A stretch of DNA of 59,560 nucleotides from Streptomyces atroolivaceus. GTDB lineage: Bacteria; Actinomycetota; Actinomycetes; Streptomycetales; Streptomycetaceae. Each line of letters opens with the position of its first letter. Within the stretch, counting starts at the first letter, position 1. The stretch lies in assembly GCF_000717025.1 (NCBI RefSeq), contig NZ_JNXG01000027.1:1-59560 (forward strand), given 5' to 3'. The notes beneath the pieces are model-generated. The model saw only the letters and a list, made by a program, of their open reading frames with translations, was not told the origin of the DNA and ran no database searches. Of this stretch, positions 51,977-59,560 are shown one piece after another. Both the position numbers and the translations under genes were made by a program.

Positions 51977-54601
51977 CTACCCGCCGAAGCCTTCCTGATC
52001 GACGAAACCGGGATGCTTCTCATCAGCGCTCTTGGCCAGATGCAGTGGCGCAGGAAGGTTGGTGCGCCCATCCCACATCGCCGCCTGCTCCGAGACGCGG
52101 GCGGCAAGACCGACCAACTGCTCCTCGCGCCAGCCACCACAGTGGGCGACCACGTATTCGATGCGGGTCATAGCGTGGAAGGGAGCACCCATCTGAGCCA
52201 GCTGACCGCCGGGCAGAGTACGGCGCGTGTACTGGGTACCGGTGCGCTGACCGCCGGCGTGCTGACGGGACTGCCCGGAAAACAGCCAGGACACCACGTC
52301 CCCGTGATCGTGACGGTAGAGGATCTTCTCCGGCATGACCGGCTGCAGCGGGTTGGCCGGCAGCTTGCCCCCGCCGCCGGTGCGCCGTGACGGCTGGGGT
52401 GTGCCCTTCCCGTTGCCGACCCGCACGATCGCCACATCCCGCCCCTTGGCGATCAGGCTCTGCCCGGGAACAACGTCGTCCCCGAGCCGGTCGTTGCACA
52501 GCCCGGGCCAGATCCGCTCACGCTCCTCGGCGAAGACAACGATCGGATACCGGTCGCCGAGAGCGGCCAGTGCCCGGTCCACATAGGTGCGCACGTTCTC
52601 CGGCCCCCCGTGGTCTTCCCGCAGATGATGCCCTCTCTTGCCGATGGGACCGGCATGGTGCAGGGCCCGGGCCTGGGCCAGAGGAAGCCAGCCCCGGTCG
52701 CTGTACATGAGAGTGGGCCAGTACGCGTCCTCGCCGAGTGGCATCCGCATGGCGACGAGCGTGATGGCAAGTACGGCTGGTTTGCGGGGACGGCCGGGAC
52801 GTTCGTCGAAGCGGTGGTGGCGGGTCCACAGCCCCACCGCCACGGCCTCCCGGTCCAGAGCGGTGTCCTTGGCATTGCGGTGGAAGGCGGTGGCGGCCAG
52901 ACGGTTGTCGATGATGCCGGAGTCGCAGTGCAGGCTGCCGAGCGCAATCTGTACCGCATGGTCGTCCTTGTAAGCGACGTCCGGTTCCGGCAGACCCGCC
53001 TTGAGGGCCCTGGACCGCGCGACCTTCTCGGGCGTGTTCAGCCGGTACGGGTCACCTGGGTCGGAGTCCATGGTGATGAACTGCGAGGGGATGCCGCGCT
53101 CGGCGAAAAGCCCTTTCAGCGCGTGCTTGGCATCCGCCACCCCCGCTTCCTTCTCCTGCTCACTGGGATAGCGTGTCTCGCACAGGGCCATGACCAGCGC
53201 CCGCCCGGCACCGGCCTTGAACCAGGGCAGGGTGTTCAAGATCAGGCTGCGGTCGTGGCTGCCGTGGCGGATCAGCTCGGGCAGCCGCACCGCCACCAGC
53301 TCATACCCGGGCGCCAGGACTACTGGCTGCTCGTCGGGCAGATCGGCCAGTTCGGGCCGCGCGTAGTCGCGGGCCAACTGCCCCATCACTCGCGTGTGCC
53401 ACTGCGCCGACTCGTACAACACGACGGTGCGCACAGTTTCGAGGCCGGCGCTCGTCATGGCGTCGGCCATCTTGCCGGCCGGCACGTAGGGCGGCAGGTT
53501 CCCGCCCGGCTTGCTGATCTTGATGGATGTTCCGGAGTAGACGATAGGCTCCTGGCCGAGGACCTGCCCGGCGTGTTCCTCGAGCCGGGTGTGGAACATC
53601 GCCCCTGCGCCCTTGTCGATCGGGTGTTTGCCCGTGCGGTGCACGCCGCGCACCTCTGCCAGCTCGTCCAGCCCTGTCAGGGGCGGCTGGGGCAGGCGGC
53701 CGACACCGCAGGCTTCGACGATCTGTGCCGTCGCCCCGCGGTAGCGGACGGCCGCGGGCTGCATGAATCCCTCCGGACCCTTCTCCCACCGGGTGGTGAT
53801 CGGGGCTTTGAGGATGATGTCCGGGTTGACGGGATGGCGCAGCAGGACGTTGCGGATGCCCTTGTAATGGGTGGCGATGCGCGAGATACGCGCTGACAGA
53901 TGCGCGATGAGCGTCTTTCCGCCGGGGGCCGGTTCGACCTCGATGTGGATGCGCTCCATGGCGTAGCCGGCGATGCGCCGACGTTTGCCGCTCTCCTCGT
54001 CGATCCACGTCCGCTCGTGGACCAGCGGGGCCTGCCACGCCAGCAGGTCTCCCTCACTGTCGAGGTGGAACCGCAGCGCGGGCAGCGACTCGTCGAGCGG
54101 GAGCGGCTGGGCGGCCAGCAAGCTCGCCAGCCGCCACCCGGCCACCCTAAACGCCCAGCGGGGACCGGTGATCCGCCCCATGGAGTCGCGGTGCAGCAGC
54201 GAACTGAGCGGCTGAGGCCCGTCGTCGGACAGATGCAGCAGGGTGGCGAGGGTGTCACGGCTGTCATGCCCGTCCAGCCGCGTCTCCCACTCCCGCATCA
54301 GAGTGCGCACCACGGCCCCGTCCAACGCCCCGGGCGTGACGATCACGCTTCGCCCAGCCCACCGGCCGGTCCTGGCGGGTCGGTCGGGGTTGGTGAACAC
54401 CAACCGCTCCCCGGTCACGGCACGCGCCGCCGTCTGCAGGGACGCGATCGGCTGCACAGCGTCCTTACCCCGCGGCCTCGGCAGCCGCCGCCAGGCCGGC
54501 GTGAATGCCTCATCCTGCGGATAAACGTGCACCGTGCCCAGCAGCCGGTCGTCCAGCGCGAAGGACAGGGTGAACAGGCGGCCTCGGTCGTCAGTCACCA
54601 T
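51977..54601 (-). CDS. pPIWI_RE protein (predicted PIWI-like nuclease of a conflict module)
   Basis: This encodes 874 residues. By text it matches the pPIWI_RE family: an N-terminal region (residues about 1-400, VTDDRGRLFTLSFALDDRLL), a MID-like part with DRSLILNTLPWFKAGAGRAL, ALVMALCETRYP and GIPSQFITMD (about 440-530), and an RNase H-like domain with ALGDRYPIVVFAEERERIWP then GQSLIAKGRDVAIVRVGNG (about 675-735). The family has an RNase H fold with characteristic Arg and Glu instead of full catalytic acids. It is predicted to bind guide nucleic acid or R-loops in defence against plasmids and phage. The start overlaps the helicase stop by seven bases (ATGGTGA). It is the third gene of a coupled operon and the module's likely effector. 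Confidence 0.8.
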   Translation of the reverse strand: MVTDDRGRLFTLSFALDDRLLGTVHVYPQDEAFTPAWRRLPRPRGKDAVQPIASLQTAARAVTGERLVFTNPDRPARTGRWAGRSVIVTPGALDGAVVRTLMREWETRLDGHDSRDTLATLLHLSDDGPQPLSSLLHRDSMGRITGPRWAFRVAGWRLASLLAAQPLPLDESLPALRFHLDSEGDLLAWQAPLVHERTWIDEESGKRRRIAGYAMERIHIEVEPAPGGKTLIAHLSARISRIATHYKGIRNVLLRHPVNPDIILKAPITTRWEKGPEGFMQPAAVRYRGATAQIVEACGVGRLPQPPLTGLDELAEVRGVHRTGKHPIDKGAGAMFHTRLEEHAGQVLGQEPIVYSGTSIKISKPGGNLPPYVPAGKMADAMTSAGLETVRTVVLYESAQWHTRVMGQLARDYARPELADLPDEQPVVLAPGYELVAVRLPELIRHGSHDRSLILNTLPWFKAGAGRALVMALCETRYPSEQEKEAGVADAKHALKGLFAERGIPSQFITMDSDPGDPYRLNTPEKVARSRALKAGLPEPDVAYKDDHAVQIALGSLHCDSGIIDNRLAATAFHRNAKDTALDREAVAVGLWTRHHRFDERPGRPRKPAVLAITLVAMRMPLGEDAYWPTLMYSDRGWLPLAQARALHHAGPIGKRGHHLREDHGGPENVRTYVDRALAALGDRYPIVVFAEERERIWPGLCNDRLGDDVVPGQSLIAKGRDVAIVRVGNGKGTPQPSRRTGGGGKLPANPLQPVMPEKILYRHDHGDVVSWLFSGQSRQHAGGQRTGTQYTRRTLPGGQLAQMGAPFHAMTRIEYVVAHCGGWREEQLVGLAARVSEQAAMWDGRTNLPAPLHLAKSADEKHPGFVDQEGFGG

Positions 54602-57600
54602 TCGCCCATCTCCTCTTCCTCATATCCAGTGGGGGAGTGCTCCGCCAGCCCCAGCAGGGCATCAGCCATGGTGGTGCGGTAGACGGCGTCGATCAGCGGC
54701 ATGTGGTCCTCGGCCTGCCATTTCCCGCGCAGCTGCTCAAGGAGGGCGGGCAGCGTGGAGTCTGCGGCGGTATGGGTGAAGGCGGCGTCCAGCAGCCGCA
54801 GCCGCCCGTGATCCCCGCCGCGGCGGGTGCGCCCCCCCAGCTGGATCAGCCGGGTCAGGATCTCCGCGACCACGGCGAGCTTGACGTCCTGGCCCAGCGA
54901 CTTGAAGTAGCCCTGCCCGCTGCGGATGTCATCGAAGATCTGGCCCGCCACGATCCGCAGCCGCTCCAGCTCTGCCGCGGGTTCCGGACCGGGCCGCCGC
55001 CGTCGGTAGGCGAGAGAGTTGACCAGGGACAGCAGCACCGGGGGGTCTTCCATCACCGGAATGGGCCGGTTGACCAGACAGGCCACATGCAGCAGGGAGC
55101 GCCCCGCACGGTCAACAATATTCAGACCACGTTCGACCCGTGCCATGGGGGCGATCAGGTACCGGCACCGGCCGTGACCCACGGCGTGGGGGAACTGCTC
55201 GAGCCGGTTGCTCGGGATGGGCACCCAACCGGGCGGCATCCGCTCCAGCGAGGCCATCCCCAGTGGCCGTACCGCCACGCAGATCTCCGATGCCGCGACA
55301 CCCGCGTCGATCATGCCGCGGGCCAACGCGGGACCGGCGTCGTAAGCGGTCGGCGCGAGCAGCGCATACGCACGATGCGCGGTAGCAGGATCGGCGGCCA
55401 CTGCGTCGAGCTGCGGGGGAAGGTCCTGGCCGACACTGCGCCCCATGGCCGTATAGGCGCGCTCCCGGTTCACTCCGTCAGTGCCGGACACCACGATGCC
55501 TGCCCCCTCGTCCTGCCCGGCCTGCAGCTCGACGGTGAGGCTTCCATTGACGTCGTCCGGCACGTACCAGGCCGGCTCCTGCAGAAGGTGATGACGCGGC
55601 GCATACGGCATGAACGCCGTGGCGGACATCCCGATCACCGCCCGGCGGGTGCCGGTATGGGCGAGCGCGGTCACCTCGCCCAGATAGGCAAGGTGAGCGT
55701 GCGGATCACCGACATAGGACTTCAGCCGCAGCGCCGTCTGATGCCGGTCACCAGGATCGAACGTCTCAGAGAACGCGAACAGCGCACGCCCCAAAGGACC
55801 ATAGGGGGCAGCCCGCCACGGCACATGCGAGGCCAGCGCGTCCACGAGGCCGTTGCCGGCGGAGATCCCCGCCCCCTGCAACGGCGCAGCGACACCCACG
55901 ATGCGGTGCAGGATGCTGCGCATCTCCTCCAGATACGCCCGCCGCGCCGCCAGCAGCGCCAGCGAAGACAACCGCTTCTCGTCCCTCTCACCAGTGATCG
56001 CCGAAAACGCCTCACCGATGCGCTTCAAGGTGGCGTGGGTGAGCCGGTCCGACCCGCCGGCCAGATCCGTGACCGAGGACAACCACTCCCTCAGCTCGGC
56101 CAGCCCCTCGACCTCATCCGCGAACTCCAGCGGCCCCTCCCGCTTGTAGAGCTGGTTAACCGCCTCCATCTGCTGCTCCGTGGGCCGCTCCCCTTCCTCC
56201 AGCCCGAAGATCCGGGAGGCGAACATCCCATCCCAGCGACGCGGCACCACCATGCTGCGCCGCTCCCGGTCAGGATGGATGACCCCGCCAACGAGGTGGG
56301 ACACGTAGGACTCGGCCAGCCACACCAGGTGATTGATCAACGGACGCAGATACTGCTCAAGACTCATCGGCAGTCGGTGACAGTGCCGCCGGAACTGGCT
56401 GTCGAGCTCACGGACCGGGGTGCGCTCCGCACCGTCCTGTGCCAGCAGCACCTGACGGGCCGCCTGGTCGAAAGCCTGAGCCTGCAGCGCATCGGCCTCG
56501 TCGATGATGACCAGATGACTGCGGTGCAACAGGAGCTGCTCAGTAGTCATGCGCCGCCCCGGAGCAGGCCGACCCACCACCGGCGCGTGGATGTGCCCGG
56601 TCAGGAAGTTCGCATGGTTCGTGACGAGGATGCCCGCCGAGGCCGCAGCCCGGTGGTGGCGGAACTTCCCACAGCCACCACGCCACGGACAGGCCAGAGC
56701 CTTGTCTGCTTTCGGCCCGTTGGGCTTGAGCTGATCGCACGGCTCCTGGCCCGGCTTCCAGGTATCCACTGCCTCGGAGGAGGTGGTGGCATGCCCGGTC
56801 AGAGGGCAGCTGTAGGCCATCTCCCGGTACACCCAGGTCCTGAAGTCCGCATCGTCGTGCGGGTTGCCGGCCGTCTGCTCGGCCAGATCCATCATGGAGG
56901 CGGGCGAGACGACCGGCGTGACCTGTGCGGAGACCTGCAGATCAGCCAGATCCTGCCGTAGCCGGTACACCGTGGCCAGTACCTGCGCGCTCTGCGGAAC
57001 GACTAGCGAGATCACTCGGCCCTGCTGGGCGCACCACGCCGCGACGAGTTCACTCAGGACGTTCTTGCCCATGCCGGTGGGGGCGTGGAAGACCCGCAGA
57101 GGCCCGGCCTGGACGCGCAGGACCTCGCCCACGTCCGTGCCGTCGCGGCCGCGAGCGTGGTGCCTGATGTCCGCGACCGCCTTGCGCCGGTAATTCTGCC
57201 CGCGCAGCTCATCGAGCCGGCCCGCGATCTCGTCGAGATCGGCGAAGGGGATCACCACCTCGTCCAAGACCGGGGCTTCACCCAGTTCCTGCACGACGCT
57301 GGGAGCAGGCGACCCTTGGTAGTCCAGGTCGTAGAACACGTCCACCACCCGGCCGGACGGGCTGAGCGGATCCTTGATCCGAAGGTCGCTGACGTAGGAG
57401 CCGGGCGGCGCAGGCCTGGGCAGCAGCTGCCCCTTGGCCGCGTTGTCCTCAAGTTCGTCCAGCAAGGCATCAATGAGGGCCTCCTCGTCACTGACGGGAA
57501 GGAGCAGCACCTGCTCCTTCCCGTCGGCCGGGGCAAACTCGACCGCCTCACCGCTGTCCAGGACCGCTGCCGTCTCCGTGACAAACACCGAATGCTGAGC

Positions 57601-57852
57601 AAGGACCGCCGGCCTCTGCCGCAGCATCCGAGTGATCCGCACCTGATCGGGCAGAGCCAGAGCAGACCAGCCGTCCCACAGATGCATCTGCCCCGTAGCC
57701 AGGAAGTGTGCATCAGCAAGATCCACCACACGCCGCCACGCCGCCTGCTCCTCCAGCGCCCGGTTTGGGAACACCCGAGCGGCCAGCAAGACCGCGGCCC
57801 GCAGGGTCAGCGGCACGCTGACGGAGTACCTTGCGTTCTTCGGCGACGTCAT
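54595..57852 (-). CDS. DinG/XPD-type helicase of the pPIWI_RE module
   Basis: This encodes 1085 residues. Helicase motifs: Walker A FHAPTGMGKNVLSELVAAW (near 256), IIDEADALQAQAF (near 447), MSATAFMPY, and C-terminal GHGRCRYLIAPMARVERGLN (near 910). Between motif I and the DEAD box lie four cysteines (YSCPLTGH, EPCDQL, ACPWRGGC; about 344-392), spaced like the iron-sulfur cluster of XPD/DinG helicases. Then comes ILVTNHANFL, typical of the same family. It would unwind DNA or R-loops for the PIWI protein. It is coupled on both sides: its ATG overlaps the nuclease stop (ATGA), and its end overlaps the PIWI start. It is longer than most DinG, with an N-terminal extension of about 240 residues. 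Confidence 0.85.
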   Translation of the reverse strand: MTSPKNARYSVSVPLTLRAAVLLAARVFPNRALEEQAAWRRVVDLADAHFLATGQMHLWDGWSALALPDQVRITRMLRQRPAVLAQHSVFVTETAAVLDSGEAVEFAPADGKEQVLLLPVSDEEALIDALLDELEDNAAKGQLLPRPAPPGSYVSDLRIKDPLSPSGRVVDVFYDLDYQGSPAPSVVQELGEAPVLDEVVIPFADLDEIAGRLDELRGQNYRRKAVADIRHHARGRDGTDVGEVLRVQAGPLRVFHAPTGMGKNVLSELVAAWCAQQGRVISLVVPQSAQVLATVYRLRQDLADLQVSAQVTPVVSPASMMDLAEQTAGNPHDDADFRTWVYREMAYSCPLTGHATTSSEAVDTWKPGQEPCDQLKPNGPKADKALACPWRGGCGKFRHHRAAASAGILVTNHANFLTGHIHAPVVGRPAPGRRMTTEQLLLHRSHLVIIDEADALQAQAFDQAARQVLLAQDGAERTPVRELDSQFRRHCHRLPMSLEQYLRPLINHLVWLAESYVSHLVGGVIHPDRERRSMVVPRRWDGMFASRIFGLEEGERPTEQQMEAVNQLYKREGPLEFADEVEGLAELREWLSSVTDLAGGSDRLTHATLKRIGEAFSAITGERDEKRLSSLALLAARRAYLEEMRSILHRIVGVAAPLQGAGISAGNGLVDALASHVPWRAAPYGPLGRALFAFSETFDPGDRHQTALRLKSYVGDPHAHLAYLGEVTALAHTGTRRAVIGMSATAFMPYAPRHHLLQEPAWYVPDDVNGSLTVELQAGQDEGAGIVVSGTDGVNRERAYTAMGRSVGQDLPPQLDAVAADPATAHRAYALLAPTAYDAGPALARGMIDAGVAASEICVAVRPLGMASLERMPPGWVPIPSNRLEQFPHAVGHGRCRYLIAPMARVERGLNIVDRAGRSLLHVACLVNRPIPVMEDPPVLLSLVNSLAYRRRRPGPEPAAELERLRIVAGQIFDDIRSGQGYFKSLGQDVKLAVVAEILTRLIQLGGRTRRGGDHGRLRLLDAAFTHTAADSTLPALLEQLRGKWQAEDHMPLIDAVYRTTMADALLGLAEHSPTGYEEEEMGEW

Positions 57853-59006
57853 GCGCCCGCCCCCTTCAACCGCCTGGTCACGGCAGCCTTGAAACGGCTG
57901 ACCGTGAACACGCTGTACCGCTGCCCGTCAGCAGTCCGCAGCGCATCGAGCCCGGACTGCAGCTGATTGACCTGGCTGCGCCGGTAGTTGGGCACGACCA
58001 CCGTCTCTCCGGCAGGCGGCCGGTCGATGATCGTCTGCGCGTCCTGGTGATCCTTGACGTCCACCCGCCAGCGATGCCCGTCCGCCAGGTAGACGCCGAC
58101 ATCCCACTCGTCCAGGTTCTCCCAGCGCTCGACCCGAACCCCCTCCTGCTTCTCCAGCCACTGCATCAGGCCCACCTCACTCAGCCCGGGACACGTGATG
58201 TAGCGCCATACCCCCCAGTCCAGGCACAACACGCCCTCCGCCGGCTCCGCAGCCGTCGCCAACCGGCCCCGCCCACCAGTCAGTACAGGCGGCCCACCCT
58301 GCCTGCCACCGCCCGCGACAAGACCGAACCGGCTCTGATGCGGCGGATACTCACACCGCAACTGCCCGCCCCGCAGCACCATCGGATACCGGCACTGCGG
58401 ACACGGCCATAACCACGATGACGCCCCCACCCACATACGGTCCGAGGGAACAGGCCGATACACGTCCATCCGTGCTGCGCCACGCCTCGAGTACTCCTCG
58501 ACCAACGTCCGCTCCGTGCCGTGTGGCACCTCGGTCAGCATGGTCCGCGCCGCCACGTAGCCAGCCTGTCCATCGGAGCGGATGTGCCGAAAGGCAGCCC
58601 GCTCCGTCTGCTCAGCCGTCTGCCGAACCCACGCCGGAAGCCATGTCCCACCGAGATCGAAGTACCCGTCGTCCCCGTACAGGGCCTCCAGATAGTTCAT
58701 CCCTGCCTCGAAGGCCTCCTCGGTCAACTCACCGTTGTCCGTCAGGACAACCAAGTCACCCATGACAGAGGGCAGTTCTTCCCACGCCAACGGGACCCAC
58801 TCCCGCAAGCGAACCGGCAACAAGTCGATCATCTCGCCAGGAGTGGAAGGGCCTGCCCCAACCGGCAGACTCGACAAGAGAACCCCATGCATACGAGACA
58901 GCTCCCGCCACGCACGAGGCTCCTCAACCCGGTTGATCCACGCCGCACCCGCCCGCAGAGCAGCGGTAATGATCCTCCGAGCGGCAACATGTTGACTTAC
59001 AGGCAC
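57849..59006 (-). CDS. PD-(D/E)XK nuclease of the pPIWI_RE module
   Basis: This starts at GTG 59006 (GGAGGG about ten bases upstream) and encodes 385 residues. The N-terminal 190 residues are helical and unfamiliar. A zinc-ribbon-like piece (PCPQCRYPMVLRGGQLRCEY, about 198-217) follows. The C-terminal third is a restriction-nuclease fold: EVGLMQWLEKQEGVRVERW, DEWDVGVYLADGHRWRVDVK (DxK near 310-314), then TVVVPNYRRSQVNQLQ. This matches the third component described for pPIWI_RE operons. It is the first gene transcribed, 120 bp inside the first terminal hairpin. The promoter must lie within 59007-59130, between the operon and the telomere-like region. Confidence 0.8.
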   Translation of the reverse strand: MPVSQHVAARRIITAALRAGAAWINRVEEPRAWRELSRMHGVLLSSLPVGAGPSTPGEMIDLLPVRLREWVPLAWEELPSVMGDLVVLTDNGELTEEAFEAGMNYLEALYGDDGYFDLGGTWLPAWVRQTAEQTERAAFRHIRSDGQAGYVAARTMLTEVPHGTERTLVEEYSRRGAARMDVYRPVPSDRMWVGASSWLWPCPQCRYPMVLRGGQLRCEYPPHQSRFGLVAGGGRQGGPPVLTGGRGRLATAAEPAEGVLCLDWGVWRYITCPGLSEVGLMQWLEKQEGVRVERWENLDEWDVGVYLADGHRWRVDVKDHQDAQTIIDRPPAGETVVVPNYRRSQVNQLQSGLDALRTADGQRYSVFTVSRFKAAVTRRLKGAGA

Positions 59007-59125
59007 AGCTCATCTACCCTCCACGCCCCACCAGTGGTATTCGGGGCTCATTCCAGACGGGCCAACAACTACCGGAACATACAGGCTGTGTCTGACAACG
59101 CACCCCAAAACCGGCGAAGACGTGC

Positions 59126-59560
59126 CCCCGCGGCAGCGGGGCGCTACAAGAAACCGGACATGCCGGCAGGCATGTCCCGCAGGGCCCGTTCAGTTAGCCC
59201 GGCAGGGCCCATAGCGCACCAGCCCGAGTACGCCAGAGGGGTAGAGGAACCGGATAACTGTCTAAAAACCCTTACGACATCACGGCACCGTAGACGTCGA
59301 GACGCACCGAGCACCGAACCCCTGCCCGGCAGGGCAGGGCAGGGAACCCGAACCCACCCAGCACCCCACCATCATGCCGCCAGGCATGACACCCGAGCAT
59401 GCGACAGCGGGGCCGCCAGGCCCCGCTCTTTCTCTGTTTGCCCGTCAGGGCAAACCCAGCCAACACACAGTCATGCCGCCAGGCATGACGACGCGTCACC
59501 TTACGGGCCGTCAGGCCCGAGTTGGCCCGCCAGGGCCAACTTAAGAGCCGACAGGCTCTC
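59126..59560. other. Telomere-like region: eleven hairpins with G-N-C-A loops
   Basis: Eleven perfect inverted repeats with stems of 4 to 9 bp and four-base loops fall within 435 bp: 59126-59141, 59156-59177, 59197-59208, 59321-59338, 59372-59389, 59407-59426, 59436-59455, 59470-59489, 59504-59519, 59521-59540 and 59544-59559. Every loop is GNCA (GGCA, GCCA, GTCA or GACA), always C-loop-G closed. Density rises towards the edge, and the last hairpin ends one base from it. Streptomyces telomeres fold their 3' overhangs into hairpins with small sheared G-A loops. This sequence lacks the archetypal CCCGCGGAGCGGG start, so it would be a different telomere class. No terminal-protein or telomere-binding-protein genes are in the window. 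Confidence 0.8.

Noticed and set aside
59126..59560. Archetypal Streptomyces telomere
   Set aside because: The usual CCCGCGGAGCGGG start and its conserved palindromes are not present, so only a non-archetypal telomere is proposed.

Overview
The window is high-GC actinobacterial DNA, almost certainly Streptomyces. Support comes from strong GC bias at third codon positions, the XRE/DUF397/ATPase regulator trio, helicase-associated-domain helicases, and, at the right edge, a dense series of hairpins that look like the end of a linear replicon. Gene content is accessory throughout: nucleases, regulators, lectins, transposon scars and many broken genes. No housekeeping gene, rRNA, tRNA or CRISPR array was seen. 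I read it as a subtelomeric chromosome arm or part of a linear plasmid, with the telomere on the right.

Layout. 0-5 kb: regulator trio, a secreted HNH nuclease and a fragment of another, and small proteins. 5.8-15 kb: DNA-end-processing block (OLD-family ATPase/TOPRIM nuclease, SbcD, SbcC, helicase with C-terminal helicase-associated repeats). 15.3-20.9 kb: a Nudix hydrolase with a decayed partner, then a minus-strand operon of a triple-Nudix protein, a methyltransferase and a small protein. 20,894-30,864: a 9,971-bp insertion with 26-bp terminal inverted repeats (24/26 identical) and 5-bp target duplications. It splits an MFS transporter gene whose halves rejoin in frame. It carries a secreted HNH nuclease and a cluster of leaderless proteins: an NHL-propeller/lectin fusion, an aerolysin-like pore-former candidate, an FG-GAP lectin and two unknowns. 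31-35.4 kb: the upstream half of the split operon (MFS N-part, kinase-like relic, zinc-ribbon relic, ABC transporter). 36-43 kb: AlbA/Schlafen-type protein, relics, HEAT-repeat gene, small unknowns. 43-52 kb: HNH nuclease, a beta-propeller Ser/Thr kinase with a small partner, a RES-domain toxin-like protein, a PD-(D/E)XK nuclease and a GIY-YIG protein. 52-59 kb: a three-gene overlapping operon of nuclease, Fe-S helicase and PIWI-like protein, matching the predicted pPIWI_RE conflict module. 59.1-59.56 kb: eleven hairpins whose loops all read G-N-C-A.

How the parts may work together. Joining the two sides of the 10-kb insertion gives one minus-strand operon: ABC transporter, zinc-ribbon protein, phosphotransferase-like protein, MFS exporter, triple Nudix, methyltransferase, small protein. 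It is now inactive, with stops and frameshifts in several members. The transposon cargo looks like a package for attacking other cells or eukaryotic hosts. The right arm is rich in candidate defence proteins, with the PIWI module directly beside the telomere.

Caution: at least seven genes carry single-base frameshifts, some in short G or C runs. Sequencing error cannot be separated from real decay here. No functional claim was tested by database search.
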